Source: Agelaius tricolor
Lineage: Eukaryota; Chordata; Aves; Passeriformes; Icteridae
Length of the DNA stretch: 64,000 nt
Direction: 5' to 3'
NCBI GenBank assembly: GCA_023055355.1
Contig: JALJCS010000001.1
Span: 24,241,881 to 24,305,880, forward strand
Shown: positions 52,441 through 64,000 of the stretch, one piece after another
Position numbering within the stretch: position 1 is the stretch's first letter
How the letters are laid out: each line of letters begins with the position of its first letter
Program-made: the position numbers and the translations under genes
The notes under the pieces: generated by a model
The model's input: the letters and a program-made list of their open reading frames with translations, nothing else
Told to the model about the DNA's origin: nothing
Databases searched by the model: none

Positions 52441-52660
52441 GATTTTCAAGCAAAATTACCCCCAATCAAACATTTCTTTTACCAGGATGCATATTTGCAT
52501 CTACTGAGTAACTGTATGAAATTCCTTCCATCTGCTGTCATCGCACCTGATTAAACATCACTTACATACGGTATTTCCAGTATTTGTATTATTTTTACAC
52601 TGATTACTTGCATGCTGGTACTAATCAAAGAGCTCCAGCTGTAACTGCATCAGCACAGAA
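52441..52660. promoter_or_regulatory. Candidate element with POU dimer motif
   Basis: Carries ATGCATATTTGCAT at 52487-52500, which contains a full octamer ATTTGCAT and an inverted half site, a layout like known palindromic POU-dimer elements. Nearby are CTGATTAAAC, TAATCAAAG (TCF/LEF-like CAAAG) and GCATGC-type motifs, with no repeats. This resembles a developmental enhancer core, unproven. Confidence 0.25.
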
Positions 52661-54581
52661 CTTTTAAAATACCAGATAGAAAGACAGTCTCTGTATCTGA
52701 TTTAAATTGGACATGGACAAATGTTTCCATATTTCTCCTGCTGTTCTTCCTCAAGTGACCTCCAGCATAGCTTTGGTGGCCTGAAGCTTCTCAAAATGTC
52801 CTACAATCTATCATGGTCCTTGTGACTAATTTGAGGTACCTGAAGATAAGAGGCAAGACCATCCAAAAATCTTGCTACTGAGCCTATTAATGAAATCCCC
52901 CTCTTTCCACTAGAGATGGACACAGGTTAGCACAGATGTGGTTAATTTGACACATTTTAGAATTTAATGTCTGTATTGGTTTCTTGTTTAATTTACAAGT
53001 GGAGACACAGAGCAGGATGTTTTTCATGGGAATTAATTTTGTGATTTTTTGCAGGATGACTGAGTAAGGAGAGGAAATAGATTTCAGTCTTTTATCAGCA
53101 ATATCATGTGTTGCATCATCACACAACAGTCAGAGAAGTAAAACTAGCTAAATAAAATGCACCTTTGAGTACAAAACATGTTTGTATGCTTACTGTGTTG
53201 TCAGTCTCTTATATTGGTAACATAAATGCTAGGTTGAATGATGCAAGGAGCTACTTCCCCTTTTTTGGCGAATATTTCCAGCCTACCTAGGATTAAAAGG
53301 CAAGAATTGTACTCATGTTGTCTAGATTAACAGCTAAGTTGGATACCTATCTTCCTTAAAAAAAGTATTACACTGAATCTATTGCAATTGAGTTGAGAAA
53401 ACAACACAAAACTTACTCATTGTTATGATTCTTGAGCTGTACTTGCAGATGGTAGTAACAAAGATGTCCTTATGGCTCCCAAATCCTTTCAGCCCTGCAG
53501 AATCAGTGAGATGGGTTATATTTTTTTGCAAGGAATTAGAAGGAACTGTTTACTAGAATTCAGTTCATTAGACTGCAGAGCTTACACAGGTGTCAGAGGG
53601 CATTTTGTGGCCTGCAGGCACTTTATTGCTGTTAAAGACAACTGAGGGGGTAAAATGCCACGTAACCTCAGTGACATGCATTTATCAAACTGGCAGCTAA
53701 GCGACTTTTTTTGTAGTGTTGTATGTAGATCTCTGGAAGATAAAAATCATACAAGCTCCTTTTTGTCCTTTTTTTTTTTTTTTTTCCAAGGCTCTGCTCC
53801 AAGGCTGGAAAGTCTCTGAGACTCCACAGGAGTGTTACCATGGAGTTTCATGGGCTTGGGCTCAAGCCATAAATATTTAAGTAGAAATAGTAAAATGAAA
53901 AACAAAAGATGGCCAGATGCCCAAATGAAACCATCTAGAGCCTGCATGAGCTGGAGATAAGGTTAATGTGACATTCAAGATAAAGTAAAAGCAACATTTT
54001 AATTAACACATTTTGATTTCCTATCACAAAGCTGCTCTTGCCTTCATAATGGAATCAACCTATTTTTTATATTAGGTTTCTATCAACAAAAGCATCTTTC
54101 AACAAGCAATTGGGGGGTGGTGGAATCACATATATTGTTTTAATAAAATAGAAATAGCAAGGACATAAAAATATGAATTTTGAAAGCCAAGACTCGGTTT
54201 CCCAGTGGGAGGAAGTTCAAGTGTGCCAATTTCCAATAGCTCTGGGTTAGGATGCTGTGAGCATGCATGGTGTTTATTGACTTCCAAATTAAAGCAGTCA
54301 ATCTCAAGGAAAAGCAGAGTAATGGAGGCCACTCTTTCATTTTCAAACTGTGTGTGTAAAATAGTAACAATCAGCAAAACTTTACTGAACTGCCACTACT
54401 GCAGACATAAGTGTCACACCTTCTTTGTTTATTTTGTTCCACTTTTTAGCTTTTTTTCTCTGCATCTTTCAATCAAACCTATCCTTCTCCACAACTAACA
54501 AGTAACCCTACATATCTCTTGGATTGATTTATATTTATTACTCGCTGCAGTCATTCTTCTTAGTTTGTTAACTTTTTCCAG
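52661..54581. other. Non-coding block, nothing firm
   Basis: Unique sequence with overlapping frames at 54126-54498 on both strands. Apart from the T17 run at 53769-53785 I see no repeat or gene. Confidence 0.5.
53769..53785 (-). repeat. Poly(T) run of 17
   Basis: T17 on the plus strand equals a poly(A) tail on the minus strand. The adjoining minus-strand sequence (53786-53947) is open for about 60 codons, but no parent RNA is recognised, so a retrocopy is only possible. Confidence 0.85.
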
Positions 54582-54717
54582 ATGAGTGTTAGTAAAACTG
54601 TGTGAATAATCCACAATGAACAATTTACTCAGCAAATCTGCCTTCTTTTTATGTTCTGTTTTCCTCCAACAAATTCTCTGTTTTGAAGTATTCATCAGCT
54701 ATGGGCTGGTATTGCAG
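54582..54717 (+). other. Splice-site-bounded non-coding segment
   Basis: A strong donor TTGCAG|GTGAGT at 54718 follows two acceptor-like sites: AACTTTTTCCAG before 54582 (136-nt segment) and a long pyrimidine tract ending TGTTTTGAAG before 54689 (29-nt segment). All three frames of the longer segment contain stops, so it cannot be an internal coding exon. It could be a non-coding RNA exon or a pseudoexon. Confidence 0.15.
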
Positions 54718-55960
54718 GTGAGTGCTCATGTAAGCTGCTGTTAAGCAAGTAATGCAGCCTTATCCTTCAGACAAAGCTATTGCCCACCAATTACGAGCCA
54801 AACAAAATCAATTGAGATTGAGTACAGCTCCCAGCCTTTTTTCCTATAACTTGTCTTCTTCTTCCTCTCAAAGCCTGGTCCAGATCTTATAGACTCTGTA
54901 TCTTCACTTTGTTCATGCTGCACTACCCAGTGTTTAAGCTCCAATTAGTTTTGATTATTCCTTTGCCATGAAATTATCATAGCTTCGAAACATACAAACC
55001 CAACATTTGTTTTCTGCAATAATTCTGCAGTTCCCTGCCTCCATGACTGTTCCTGCTAGGAAATTTTTTACTCCACCATTCCATCTCAGCAAACCCAAAA
55101 CCAAAGGGGAATGAACACAAGCCCACTGAAGCCTGTCTCAGTGAGTGATTTTGTATCCATTGCCCATGTGTGTTCATTTGCTTTTTACAAAATAATTTGC
55201 CTACTACCTCCATTAGCTTTCTTACCCTGATGTAACAAGAAGAAGCACTGCCCTTCTGTGTCTGCAAAAATCACACACCCCAGGACAATCACATGGTGAG
55301 GGTGCATCTCTTTTTTCCTTAAAATTCCTTTCTTATTTTCACAGAGTTCTCCTACTTCAGTCTTCAAATGTAAAATGTCTGGAACTTATAGCTTTTTATC
55401 TTACACAGTCAATGCAGATATTTATATATTATTGAATTAGGTTATGTTAGGAAGGCAGGCATGAAGTGTTTGTGGAAGACTGGTAGAATAAGAAGAGATG
55501 GGTTGATGGATCTACCACTGATGAAAAAGCTGAGACAAATCCTTTTGCCATCCAATTATTTATCACTCATTTCTTTGGCAGAAAATAGGGAAGGTATTTA
55601 AGAGAAAAAGATGAACACAGCCTCATTTGGTCCAGTGGGCCATGGTTTGCACTCAACCACTGTGTCACCACATCAATAATGCATTTTGTAATAGGACAGA
55701 GTTCTGGCTCTGGTAACAAAGCTCCAATGAAGGCAGTGGCACCATTTCATAATTACATGAAGGGAACTCCTAACATTCTTCTCTCTTTCTAGCTTTTAAA
55801 TTTGATGTGCATTTCAGAAGCCCTGTTGTCTTTTCCGCATAAATTTTTAACAAAATGTTGGACATGTTATTTGCACAAATGCCCATGAACAGTATACAGA
55901 ACCAGTTGTAGAAGACAATCCTGCCATGTCTGGATGGGTAAAAGTTTAAAATACAAAAGT
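54718..55960. other. Non-coding block, nothing notable
   Basis: Unique AT-rich sequence. The minus-strand frame at 54977-55267 has no motif. Confidence 0.5.
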
Positions 55961-56225
55961 TTCTTCCATGGTGGAGCAGGTGTGGTTACCCAGGTGCTGG
56001 AAAGGGGCAACAGGGGCAGTATCTGAGGAGCAGCCAGGCTGTCCGTGCCAAACAGAGCCAGTTCCAGCGGCTCCATGGCCTCGCTGCAGGGCACGGCTGA
56101 GCCCCGCAGACCCGGGCTGGAGACTCAAGGAAAGGCTATCAGAAAGGGAAAAACCCTGCACAGCATCCAGGGCTGAGGGAAACCTGTGGGAATCAGTACC
56201 GCGAGCCCCGAGGGGCAAGTGAGAG
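55961..56225. promoter_or_regulatory. Local CpG cluster
   Basis: Nine CpG dinucleotides lie within 56041-56222, including CCCGGG and ACCGCGAG, in a window where CpG is otherwise rare. Both strands are open (84 codons plus, 105 codons minus), a side effect of GC content. It is too short for a classical CpG island. It may be a small promoter-like element or a young transposon/LTR fragment not yet CpG-depleted. Confidence 0.3.
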
Positions 56226-59200
56226 GGCAGTTTTTTTATTGTGTCCTTTACCTGGTTTAGCACCTACCATAGGAAATGAATCCTGCCCCGAAAAGCTTTG
56301 TTTCTTCCCACTGACTGAAGGGGAATGTAGCTGTCCCCAGTGTAGGGACAAGTGTGTTCTGATAGACCCCTCCCCAGACACAAACAGAACCAAATATGCT
56401 TTACTGCTAGATAGCATCTGAACAGGCCCTTTTGAACGATAGTTCTGGACTTAGATGGTCTAGTTGTAAAAGTATGATGTTTTTACCCCTTTTCCTTGTC
56501 TCTTGTCTTTGCCAACCTTTATGACGAACACTATGATAAATTAAGAAAATGGCATCTAAATTATTACTGTGAAAAGTATACATTTAATGTAGAATAATTG
56601 CATGCTGTGTTTACTAGAATTTTTGAACCAATCTAATGTTTCCATAGCAACCTGATAAAGGAATAATTTTTTTTAAAATTTTCTATTCTTATTGTGACTT
56701 AAACAATTTTGCTTCATTTGAAGTTCATCCACAGAGGGAATGAACACAAAGTTTAGAGTGGGAATGCCTGCTTTGAGACAATGCTATGTTAGAGTGAAAA
56801 CCACTATGCTACTTAGTAGTTAAGTATCTTGAGCCTGCTTCTACATGAGTTAGACATTTCCAGAGGCCTTGGCAAAGCCCAGCTAAGCACAATGCTTATT
56901 CAGTTAATAAAAAGCACTGCACTTTCTCTCCTGACAAATCTGACTCCTAAGTGCTTATTAATACGTAGCATTACAACAACTTACCTTTTAGCTTCCTAAT
57001 GCAAGCCAAAAATTCAGAATATCAATTTATTAAATTTTCTTCATTAAAAACCAACATTCAGAATGAAATAAGTCTCAAGACTCACACTTTTCAAGACAAT
57101 TGATATATGGGCTTGCCAGACCTATCACTTTAGCACAGAGACCATTTTTGTCCTTTTAATGTCACAAGTATGTGAAACCCACAGCCATAAAAAAAAATTC
57201 GAATAGGTCTAACAGGCAACTTTGTCTAGGGATTTTTCCCCCATAGAAAAAGTATTCAGTGGCTTGCACAAAAGTTCCACTGAGATCTGAACTGCTGCAT
57301 ATCAATGGGCTGGTGAATTTCAAGGAAACACACAATTCTTTATTTTAATCATCTTTTCCTGTGCATTGCCTACCTTTATACACATATTTGATTTGGAAGC
57401 ACTCATAGCTTTCATACCTTCATTAATCATTTGGAATGAACACTGGGGACCTTTCGGGAAATTCAGGGGGATGACATCATGATCAGGATTCTGAAAATAA
57501 TAATTAAAAATGACAGGAGAGCACAGCTGGGAAATAAATCTAAATTGATAACACATTTTGTTTGACTAATTACAACTTTTTAACCCACAATTCAATATGA
57601 AGTTGTTAAAATACTGTTGTGCAGTTGCTGTTTTATGACTACAACTTCAGGATGAAAGAATATAGAAGATACAAACGCAACAGACAAAATGTTGGTAAGA
57701 CGAGATCTAGCCTGAAAAACCTTAGTTCAGTGTCTTCCTGGCACAGATCACCCTGGGGAAGCAATTTCTATCTGTCTGGTTAATTTATTAAACAACCCAA
57801 TCCTGTATGTGTACTTCTGCTGTCTCACAGGACTGAAAGACGCTGCATGCCTTCTGCCCTGTCTTCATCATTGGTTGCACTGAATCTTACAGTCAAAGAA
57901 TACAGCGGGAATGAGAAAAAAATCGCAAAGGAAAATGGAAAAAAGGTTTACTACTAGAGAGTGTCCTGGACACCTACACAGAACAACTCACAGGACACTG
58001 AACTGGCCTATAAGGAATATAGATTTTAGCAAAAGAAATAGTTTATGCTCCTCTTATCAGGAATGACTTCATGAGCATTTCTAGAATTTTTAACTGAGCT
58101 CAGAACAGAGCTCATGCTACAGAGAAATATATGTGAAAAGTGTCCAAGTTTTTATTACTTTTCCAGAAGAATATTATGTCCTGGTTTTTCCAGCTGCAGA
58201 CTGGGCAAGTTCCATTTAGTGAATGTTTTTAAATCTCCCAAGTATTAATGTTAGAAGTAACACAAGATTCATTAGCTGAGCTTAAAGCAGTTTTTGGAGG
58301 TGCGCTTGATGGAACACGAGCTCATCCATGATGCTCAGAGGACATGGCATATTTCTCTCCACACAAAAGGGCAACTATTTGCTAACATAGACATCAGGAA
58401 ACCTTGGAGCCAGCCATTGAGATTCAGGACAAAATGTTTCTGACTGAACACTAAAAGTTTTAGCATTTTGACATTGCTCTCAATTTTCTTGGGTTTTCAT
58501 CCAGAAAGCAGTGGTTTAAAGACTAAAGGCTCTGTGTAGCAAAAATGTTCCACTGCTTTTGCAGTGCTTAAGCCAAGAATGTCATGAAACAGCTTTTTGG
58601 CACCCAGACTAGCTATTAAGCAGCAGCTCAGCTGGGACCCCAAACCAGGTGCCTCCTGCAGAGAGCACTGAGGAGGTAGACTTTTCATGTTAACAGCTCT
58701 CTGCAGCCTTGTTCCCCTCCCAGCTTCATTCAGGACTGTGACCTCTCCTTCTGCAAAAGCAGTTCTCAGAAGTCAGTCCTTTCAAAGAAAAATGGTCTTT
58801 CTCCTGAGCTCCATATTGTCAGCTATGTGACCACAGTGACTTCCCTTCCTGCTACTGAGATTGTTCGAGGCCCTTTACACATAGTAGGTAACAGCACATA
58901 CTGAAATGAGCATGATTTCTGGATATAAACTGAGTAGTGGTTAATCAGCAGCTCCTCCAGCATCTTCTGAAAGTTTTTAGTGGGGCCCATTTAGTCTTTT
59001 CATCACAAGCCAAATTTTATGTGGTCATGAAGAGAGGAGGCAAATCAAAAAGGTCCTTACGGAAAAAGGAAGATGAAAAATATAAAGGCTCAGTTTCACA
59101 ACCATGATTAAATAAAACAAACACTTTTGCCATCTGATTAGAAGTGAAGGAATATTTCCAAAACTATTTTCTGAAAGTCACCTAAATATTTCAGCTGAGG

Positions 59201-60040
59201 GGGTGTTTGGGGAAAGTGAGTTGTGACAGATAACAAAACTGCCTTTCTTGTGTTTTTGACCTTTTTTCGTTTTCTGGAAATATATTGCAGCAGCACTTGT
59301 CACAGTGGTAAGCTGTAAATAAGTATCACAGGATATTTGCAGAACATCAGATTCAGGACCACAATCATTCAGATGTGAAACTACTCAAAGCAATCAGGTT
59401 TATCCACAAACCAAAAGATTTTAGGTGTTTGCTCAAAGCAATTTCAGCACTGAGTGTTTTGCTGTTTGCCCTCCAGATAAAACAATACACAGTTTCAGGG
59501 CAGTGCATTCACTACATAGGCTGGCAGGAATATTAACATGAAAGTATTAAGTTACTGAAAGCGTTTCCTGACTTCAATTCTACTTTAGAGACCAGGAGTC
59601 TCAGAGTGAGATATCAACAACAGCGAGGACCATCTGAATGCTCTCAGTATCAATAAACAATTACTCTGGTAAAATGTTCTTGTATTTATTAAGTTTCAGC
59701 TAAGAAGAGGAATATTTGAGAAAAGCAGTCACTAGCAAGGGGACAGGTGGCAGGCCTAATCTCTTGTCAAAGAGGCCATATTAGAAGGGGAAGCAATTTA
59801 ATACTATGTCAGTGCCAATCAGTATTACTTTCATGGAAGACTGCAAACAGACGACTCTCAGGCCCTTGCTAATTAATTCACATGGAGATATTGGTAACAG
59901 ATGCTAAATACATGATTAGTCATGGAATCTTTGGTGTCCCCTTTAACATAACTATCACAAAAAATAAAAGGGTTGTACCATTAGAAGCAAGAATTGTACA
60001 CTTCTGAAATTACTTACAAGTAATATATTCCTGCACTCAC
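56226..60040. other. Non-coding block, nothing notable
   Basis: Unique AT-rich sequence with very few open frames, including the longest stretches of the window almost free of frames over 60 codons (57557-58496 and 58689-60040). Confidence 0.5.
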
Positions 60041-60055
60041 CATGATAGTTCTGCC
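60041..60055 (-). other. Candidate 15-nt microexon
   Basis: On the minus strand TACTTTAATTTCTGCAG is a good acceptor, followed by 15 bases (reads GRTIM in one frame) and a consensus donor ATCATG|GTGAGTGCAGG. Microexons of this size and in multiples of three are known in neuronal genes. With no flanking gene identified, it is a motif coincidence until shown otherwise. Confidence 0.1.
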
Positions 60056-62084
60056 CTGCAGAAATTAAAGTACCATGTTCATATTTTTTTCAGTAACTGT
60101 AATTTGTTCTGAGCAGAACTAAACAATGTACAAAAGGAAAGACTTTGGGAAAGCATGGCTTAGCTCCATTTTTTAATGTGAGACACATATGCCTTGCTTC
60201 AGTTTTCTGTTGTGAATATTAATAATTTGTTTCTTCAATTTTGAAACATTATGAAACACACAGAAATATGTGTGAAACAGATTACTTTCTCAGTAATACT
60301 GCCCACCAATCTGAGCTTCCTGTTCAGCTCTTCCTTCCTTGCTGAGGAGAAAATATACACATGGAACTCCAAAGAATCAAAGATTCTAATGTTAAAGCTA
60401 TGTGCTGTTGTAAGCTAGGCCAGCTCCTAAAAAGCATGCAAAATCAGAGTAAATGGAGCCCAGTCTGGCAGCTGTGAAAACTTTCACTGCTGGTGCAGCC
60501 AAAGCAGATGCTTCAGCTCGGAGCAACATTCAGCAAAGCAGCCAAATCCTGGGCCATATGGATGGAGGATTGTCCAGGCTGGCACTGGGTGCCAGGGCTG
60601 CAGTATGCCCCATCCCCTCTGCTCACATTCAGATGTCTTGTGTTATTTACATGAAGTGACAGAGCTGGAAAAGCATGTGGTGGTAAAGCTGGCATGATCA
60701 TGAAGGAAGATACTTAAAAGACAGAGCATGTAAGTAGATCTTAGCTTAAGCAATTCCAACCTTAAAGGGAGCCTATAAACTACATACCAAACCCTCACAC
60801 AGCTGAAAGCCACAAAACACACACTACATCCCTCAGAGGTGATAGGAAGGGCTCACAGGTGGCAATAACACTCAGGGGTTGTGCAGTCCTCAGGCTCCAG
60901 CCTGGGAAGGTCTGGGCTCAACGTGCATCTGGGAACTCTAGGACTACCTAGAGGATGACCCTGAGGCCTCTGTTTATCAACAGCTGGCCATCAGATGCTC
61001 CAGCACATTTTGTCTGAGCAGCATCTTGTTGCTGGCCTCTTAACATGTCTCAGACATAAAAGTCCAAATGGGAAAAGCTGTGTTTGTGTGCTTGGTATTT
61101 AGCCAGCCCTAATACACCTCACCACACCTTCTATCTTCTTCTCAGATAAAGAATTTTAAAAAAATCCTAAAGATGCAAAATTTTAATGTGTTGAAGAAGT
61201 GAAAATGTTTTCTAAGACAGCCATTGTGTTCCTTATGAGACAGGGCCTGAATCCAGTGGGTGTTTGGCTGTCCGCTTCAGTGGAGCAGATTTGAGCCTGA
61301 CACAACACTAACAAAAAATCTTCCCAAAAGGCTTGAGCAGGATGACTCTCCAGCCTGTAGGACAATCTGGGAGTGCAGGATGGGTTACAGGAGTTAACAG
61401 CAGTACAGAGCAGAGTGCCTGAATGGGAACTGTGAACATAAGCTTTCTAAATATCCACTCTGCTAGGTCTCATCTTTATCCAAAAACCCCATAAATACAT
61501 ACATATTATTAAGGAAATTGCAGGTCTGTTTGTGAAAGCTTAAATCACAGGTGGGTTGGCCTAAACTGAGGGGAAAAAAGCAAATACTGTCCATGGATAG
61601 AATATTTTGTTGATAATAGGTTATATTAGGTTGTGTGGTGTGCTTTGCTTTTTGCACTGCTTTAACTGTGCATTTCATCATATATTTCCAGCAGTTTCCT
61701 GTTCAAGGTTCAGAGGAGTCTAAGAACTGCTGAATGAAGTTGTTTTTCCTGGGTGAAAAGATGGAATATTTGAAATGCCTTGCAAGGTTAGCTAATATAG
61801 AAAGACATTCCCACTAAAAGATCAAATTCCATTCCACAGAAACTGATTTTCCCATTATAAGAGTAGGAAATAAATGAGATATATAAGGTAGACAGTGTGT
61901 GTAGTGAAGAGGGCTTCTCAGGGGCTGACAATAAGGCATCCCTTTTGCTTTGCTAGGATTGTTGTCACTTTTTTGTCAAGTAAGACAAAACAGCACAGAA
62001 GAAAATGGGAAATACAACATGAGCTTTTTCTTCCCCTGTGATCCCTGGTCTGCTAAGGTATTCCAACTGCTTGGGTTCTCTTAC
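60056..62084. other. Non-coding block, nothing notable
   Basis: Unique sequence; slightly GC-richer around 60450-60700 and 60870-61060. Small frames there are alanine-rich without motif. Confidence 0.5.
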
Positions 62085-62160
62085 CTTGTCTACCCATTTT
62101 AGCTCCAGGTTTGGTTTAGTTTTTTCAAAGTTGTCTAGGAGGAAAGAAATCACAGACCAC
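62085..62160 (-). other. Candidate 76-nt exon with tandem acceptors
   Basis: This is the best exon-like signal in the window. On the minus strand the acceptor CTTCTCTTTCTCACAG has a strong pyrimidine tract, and a second acceptor TTTCTTTCCTCCTAG follows 26 bases later, giving a 76-nt or 50-nt segment (the latter 62085-62134). Both end at a strong donor GACAAG|GTAAGAGA. The 76-nt form is open, leaves in phase 0 and reads FLLDNFEKTKPNLELKWVDK at its end. The open frame extends to 62285 and 61965, so openness alone is weak evidence. The peptide is not recognised. Confidence 0.25.
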
Positions 62161-63961
62161 CTGTGAGAAAGAGAAGAGTTGTTCCTTTTGTGCCTCCTGG
62201 AACTGCATTGCCTTTTCCCAGAGTCTTTCCCTTCCCAGGATGGCTCATTCTGCATCCTTCCAACATAAGCTCTGAGAGCCTTCACCAGGGATGTATCTCT
62301 GGACTCTTTGAAAGACCGCAGTCATTCAGAAAATGCATTTTTCCTTTCATACACAGCTTTAAAAAAAAATAGCAGGTTTTTCTCAGAATGAAGCCAGATT
62401 TTTGTGCTTGTTTCTGGCTCCCTACCTATATACACAGTCTGGCTTAGCTTATCCTCAAAACACAGGATTCAACTTGGGGATAGAATACTTGGCAGTTACA
62501 TTTAAGATGTAATGAACAAATCAGTTTGTCATCAGTTTATAATGGTACAAACATTTGGAGTATTGCAAGACAGCTTGAATAATATTGTGCCCTCCAAAGT
62601 AAAATGTTAGCATTTGGTTAGTGGCAACAGTGGGTAAAAATGAATTCTTGTTGCTGGAATGTTACAGTTCTGTGAGGTTAACCACACTTTGGCCAGCATC
62701 AAGGCAGAAATTAGCCCCTCAGCTGCTAGGACGGCAGCCTAAATGTGCAGATTTGATAAAGAAACCCTCCACAGTTCCAGCTGTTTGAGCCCATCAGAGA
62801 AGGGATAAAGGAGTTTAGCATTAATTTAGATTTGGTTTAACTAGGTCCAAAATTGCCCCCCGCTATGTTATTGATAGAAAAATATGGTACATCTGCTCAT
62901 TATGATTGTATAACTTAATAAGAACCCAAATTCCTTCAATGAATTCACACAGCTCCAGGGAATGACAGCTGGAGTCAAGTTTGAGTGCAAGTGGTTGCCA
63001 TCAGCTCTGCTCCTCAGCCAGGGCTTGCTGAACCAACAGGAGCTGGGGTTCCTGCATACCTCCCATTATAAGGACCAGTTTTTAAATATTTATGAATTTG
63101 CTAAATTTAAATCATTCAGGCAGAACAGCTTATTGTTGCAAAATTTGTTTCCACTTATACAGTTCATTAAAGCAACAAAGATTTGTGCACGAGTGTATAT
63201 CTCAAAAAATCAGACCTTACTAATGACCCAGGCATGGTAACTAATTTTATGGTAAAGAAACATCTGTATTTTATCTGTTTCCTTTAAACATTTAAAGAAT
63301 CTACAATAATTTTTTCCCCCTGTAACCAGTCACAACTAAGCCATGACAATACAAAAAATCTCCACATGCTTGCCGCAGTATTCTTGAAGTCCCTCTGAGT
63401 CTTCAAAAGATGTTTTTGCTCTGATTGCTGAATTAAAAATTTTGTTTTAAAAGGAAAATAGTTCTTCTTTCAGCAAGATGAATCACAATAGTTTTGACAG
63501 AAATTTCTTTAACTTAAATGAGAAAAATGGTGGTTCATTTGTCTTGATTTCTCAAAAAAAAAGAATATCCTTACAAGTATCTTAATTTTTATCCCAGACA
63601 AATTCATTTTTATCTGTGATTTCTATCAACCTATTTAAAGGCTTAATTATTTATGGGAACACAGATGTTAGTATTTTCCCACATAAATTCTTATTAAGTT
63701 AGAAAACAATACTGAGCCTTTTGATGTGAAAGAAGAAAGTGCGATTCGATTTACTAGTTATAACAAAGGTTAGCAAGTCTTGATGTGTTAATATTGAGGA
63801 AAAGGTTCAAGAAAGTTGTCATATGAACGCACTCATGATTTTTTTTTATTGTTGTTTTAGCAAAATATATACTTGCTAAGAGAACAAAAACTGTTTATTG
63901 ATTATGCAAATAATCAGAATGCATGAGAAACTTTAATACATCATTAATTATGCCCTTTATT
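62161..63961. other. Non-coding block, nothing notable
   Basis: AT-rich unique sequence up to the terminal microsatellite. No gene or recognisable repeat. Confidence 0.5.
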
Positions 63962-64000
63962 GGAAGGAAGGAAGGAAGGAAGGAAGGAAGGAAGGAAGGA
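63962..64000 (+). repeat. (GGAA)n microsatellite, cut by window end
   Basis: Nearly ten perfect GGAA units run to the last base of the window, so the true length is unknown. Perfect GGAA arrays are known binding platforms for ETS-family factors and are often length-polymorphic. Confidence 0.97.

Noticed and set aside
52430..52500. Donor-like CTCAAG|GTAGGT on the minus strand
   Set aside because: The preceding sequence on that strand is closed in all frames and lacks an acceptor.

Overview
No confirmed gene lies in this window. It is low-repeat, AT-rich vertebrate nuclear DNA, either an intergenic gene desert or the inside of one or more very long introns. There are no operons, ribosome binding sites, tRNA or rRNA genes, CRISPR arrays or phage/IS features. 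Open reading frames are short, scattered over all six frames, and mostly overlap others on the opposite strand, as expected from chance.

Origin: an amniote, most likely a bird. Mammalian Alu, B1/B2 and L1 sequence is absent. Interspersed repeats are very sparse. CpG is rare, and short GC-richer islands sit in AT-rich sequence. The only old dispersed-repeat traces are a degraded SINE tail (about 5706-5759) and a possible MIR-like core (about 20705-20800). No CR1 fragment was recognised, so the bird assignment is an inference and a non-avian sauropsid is possible.

Layout: 1-11 kb holds a 37-bp minisatellite, the SINE tail, a coiled-coil-like decayed reading on the minus strand (7254-7524), and a segment that looks coding-like on both strands (10520-10995). 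11-33 kb is mostly featureless, with homopolymer runs at 13550, 24881 and 31109 and some stretches that look like conserved non-coding elements. 33-64 kb carries several splice-site-bounded candidate exons, all on the minus strand and all weak (33199-33272, 43113-43256, 60041-60055, 62085-62160), a palindromic POU/octamer motif (52487-52500) and a local CpG cluster (56041-56222). The window ends inside a (GGAA)n microsatellite that runs off the edge.

If the minus-strand candidate exons are real, the window would lie inside one large minus-strand gene. Their sequence is not recognised and such patterns also arise by chance in introns, so this is only a hypothesis. Candidate regulatory elements were chosen by eye from motif content; no alignment was possible.
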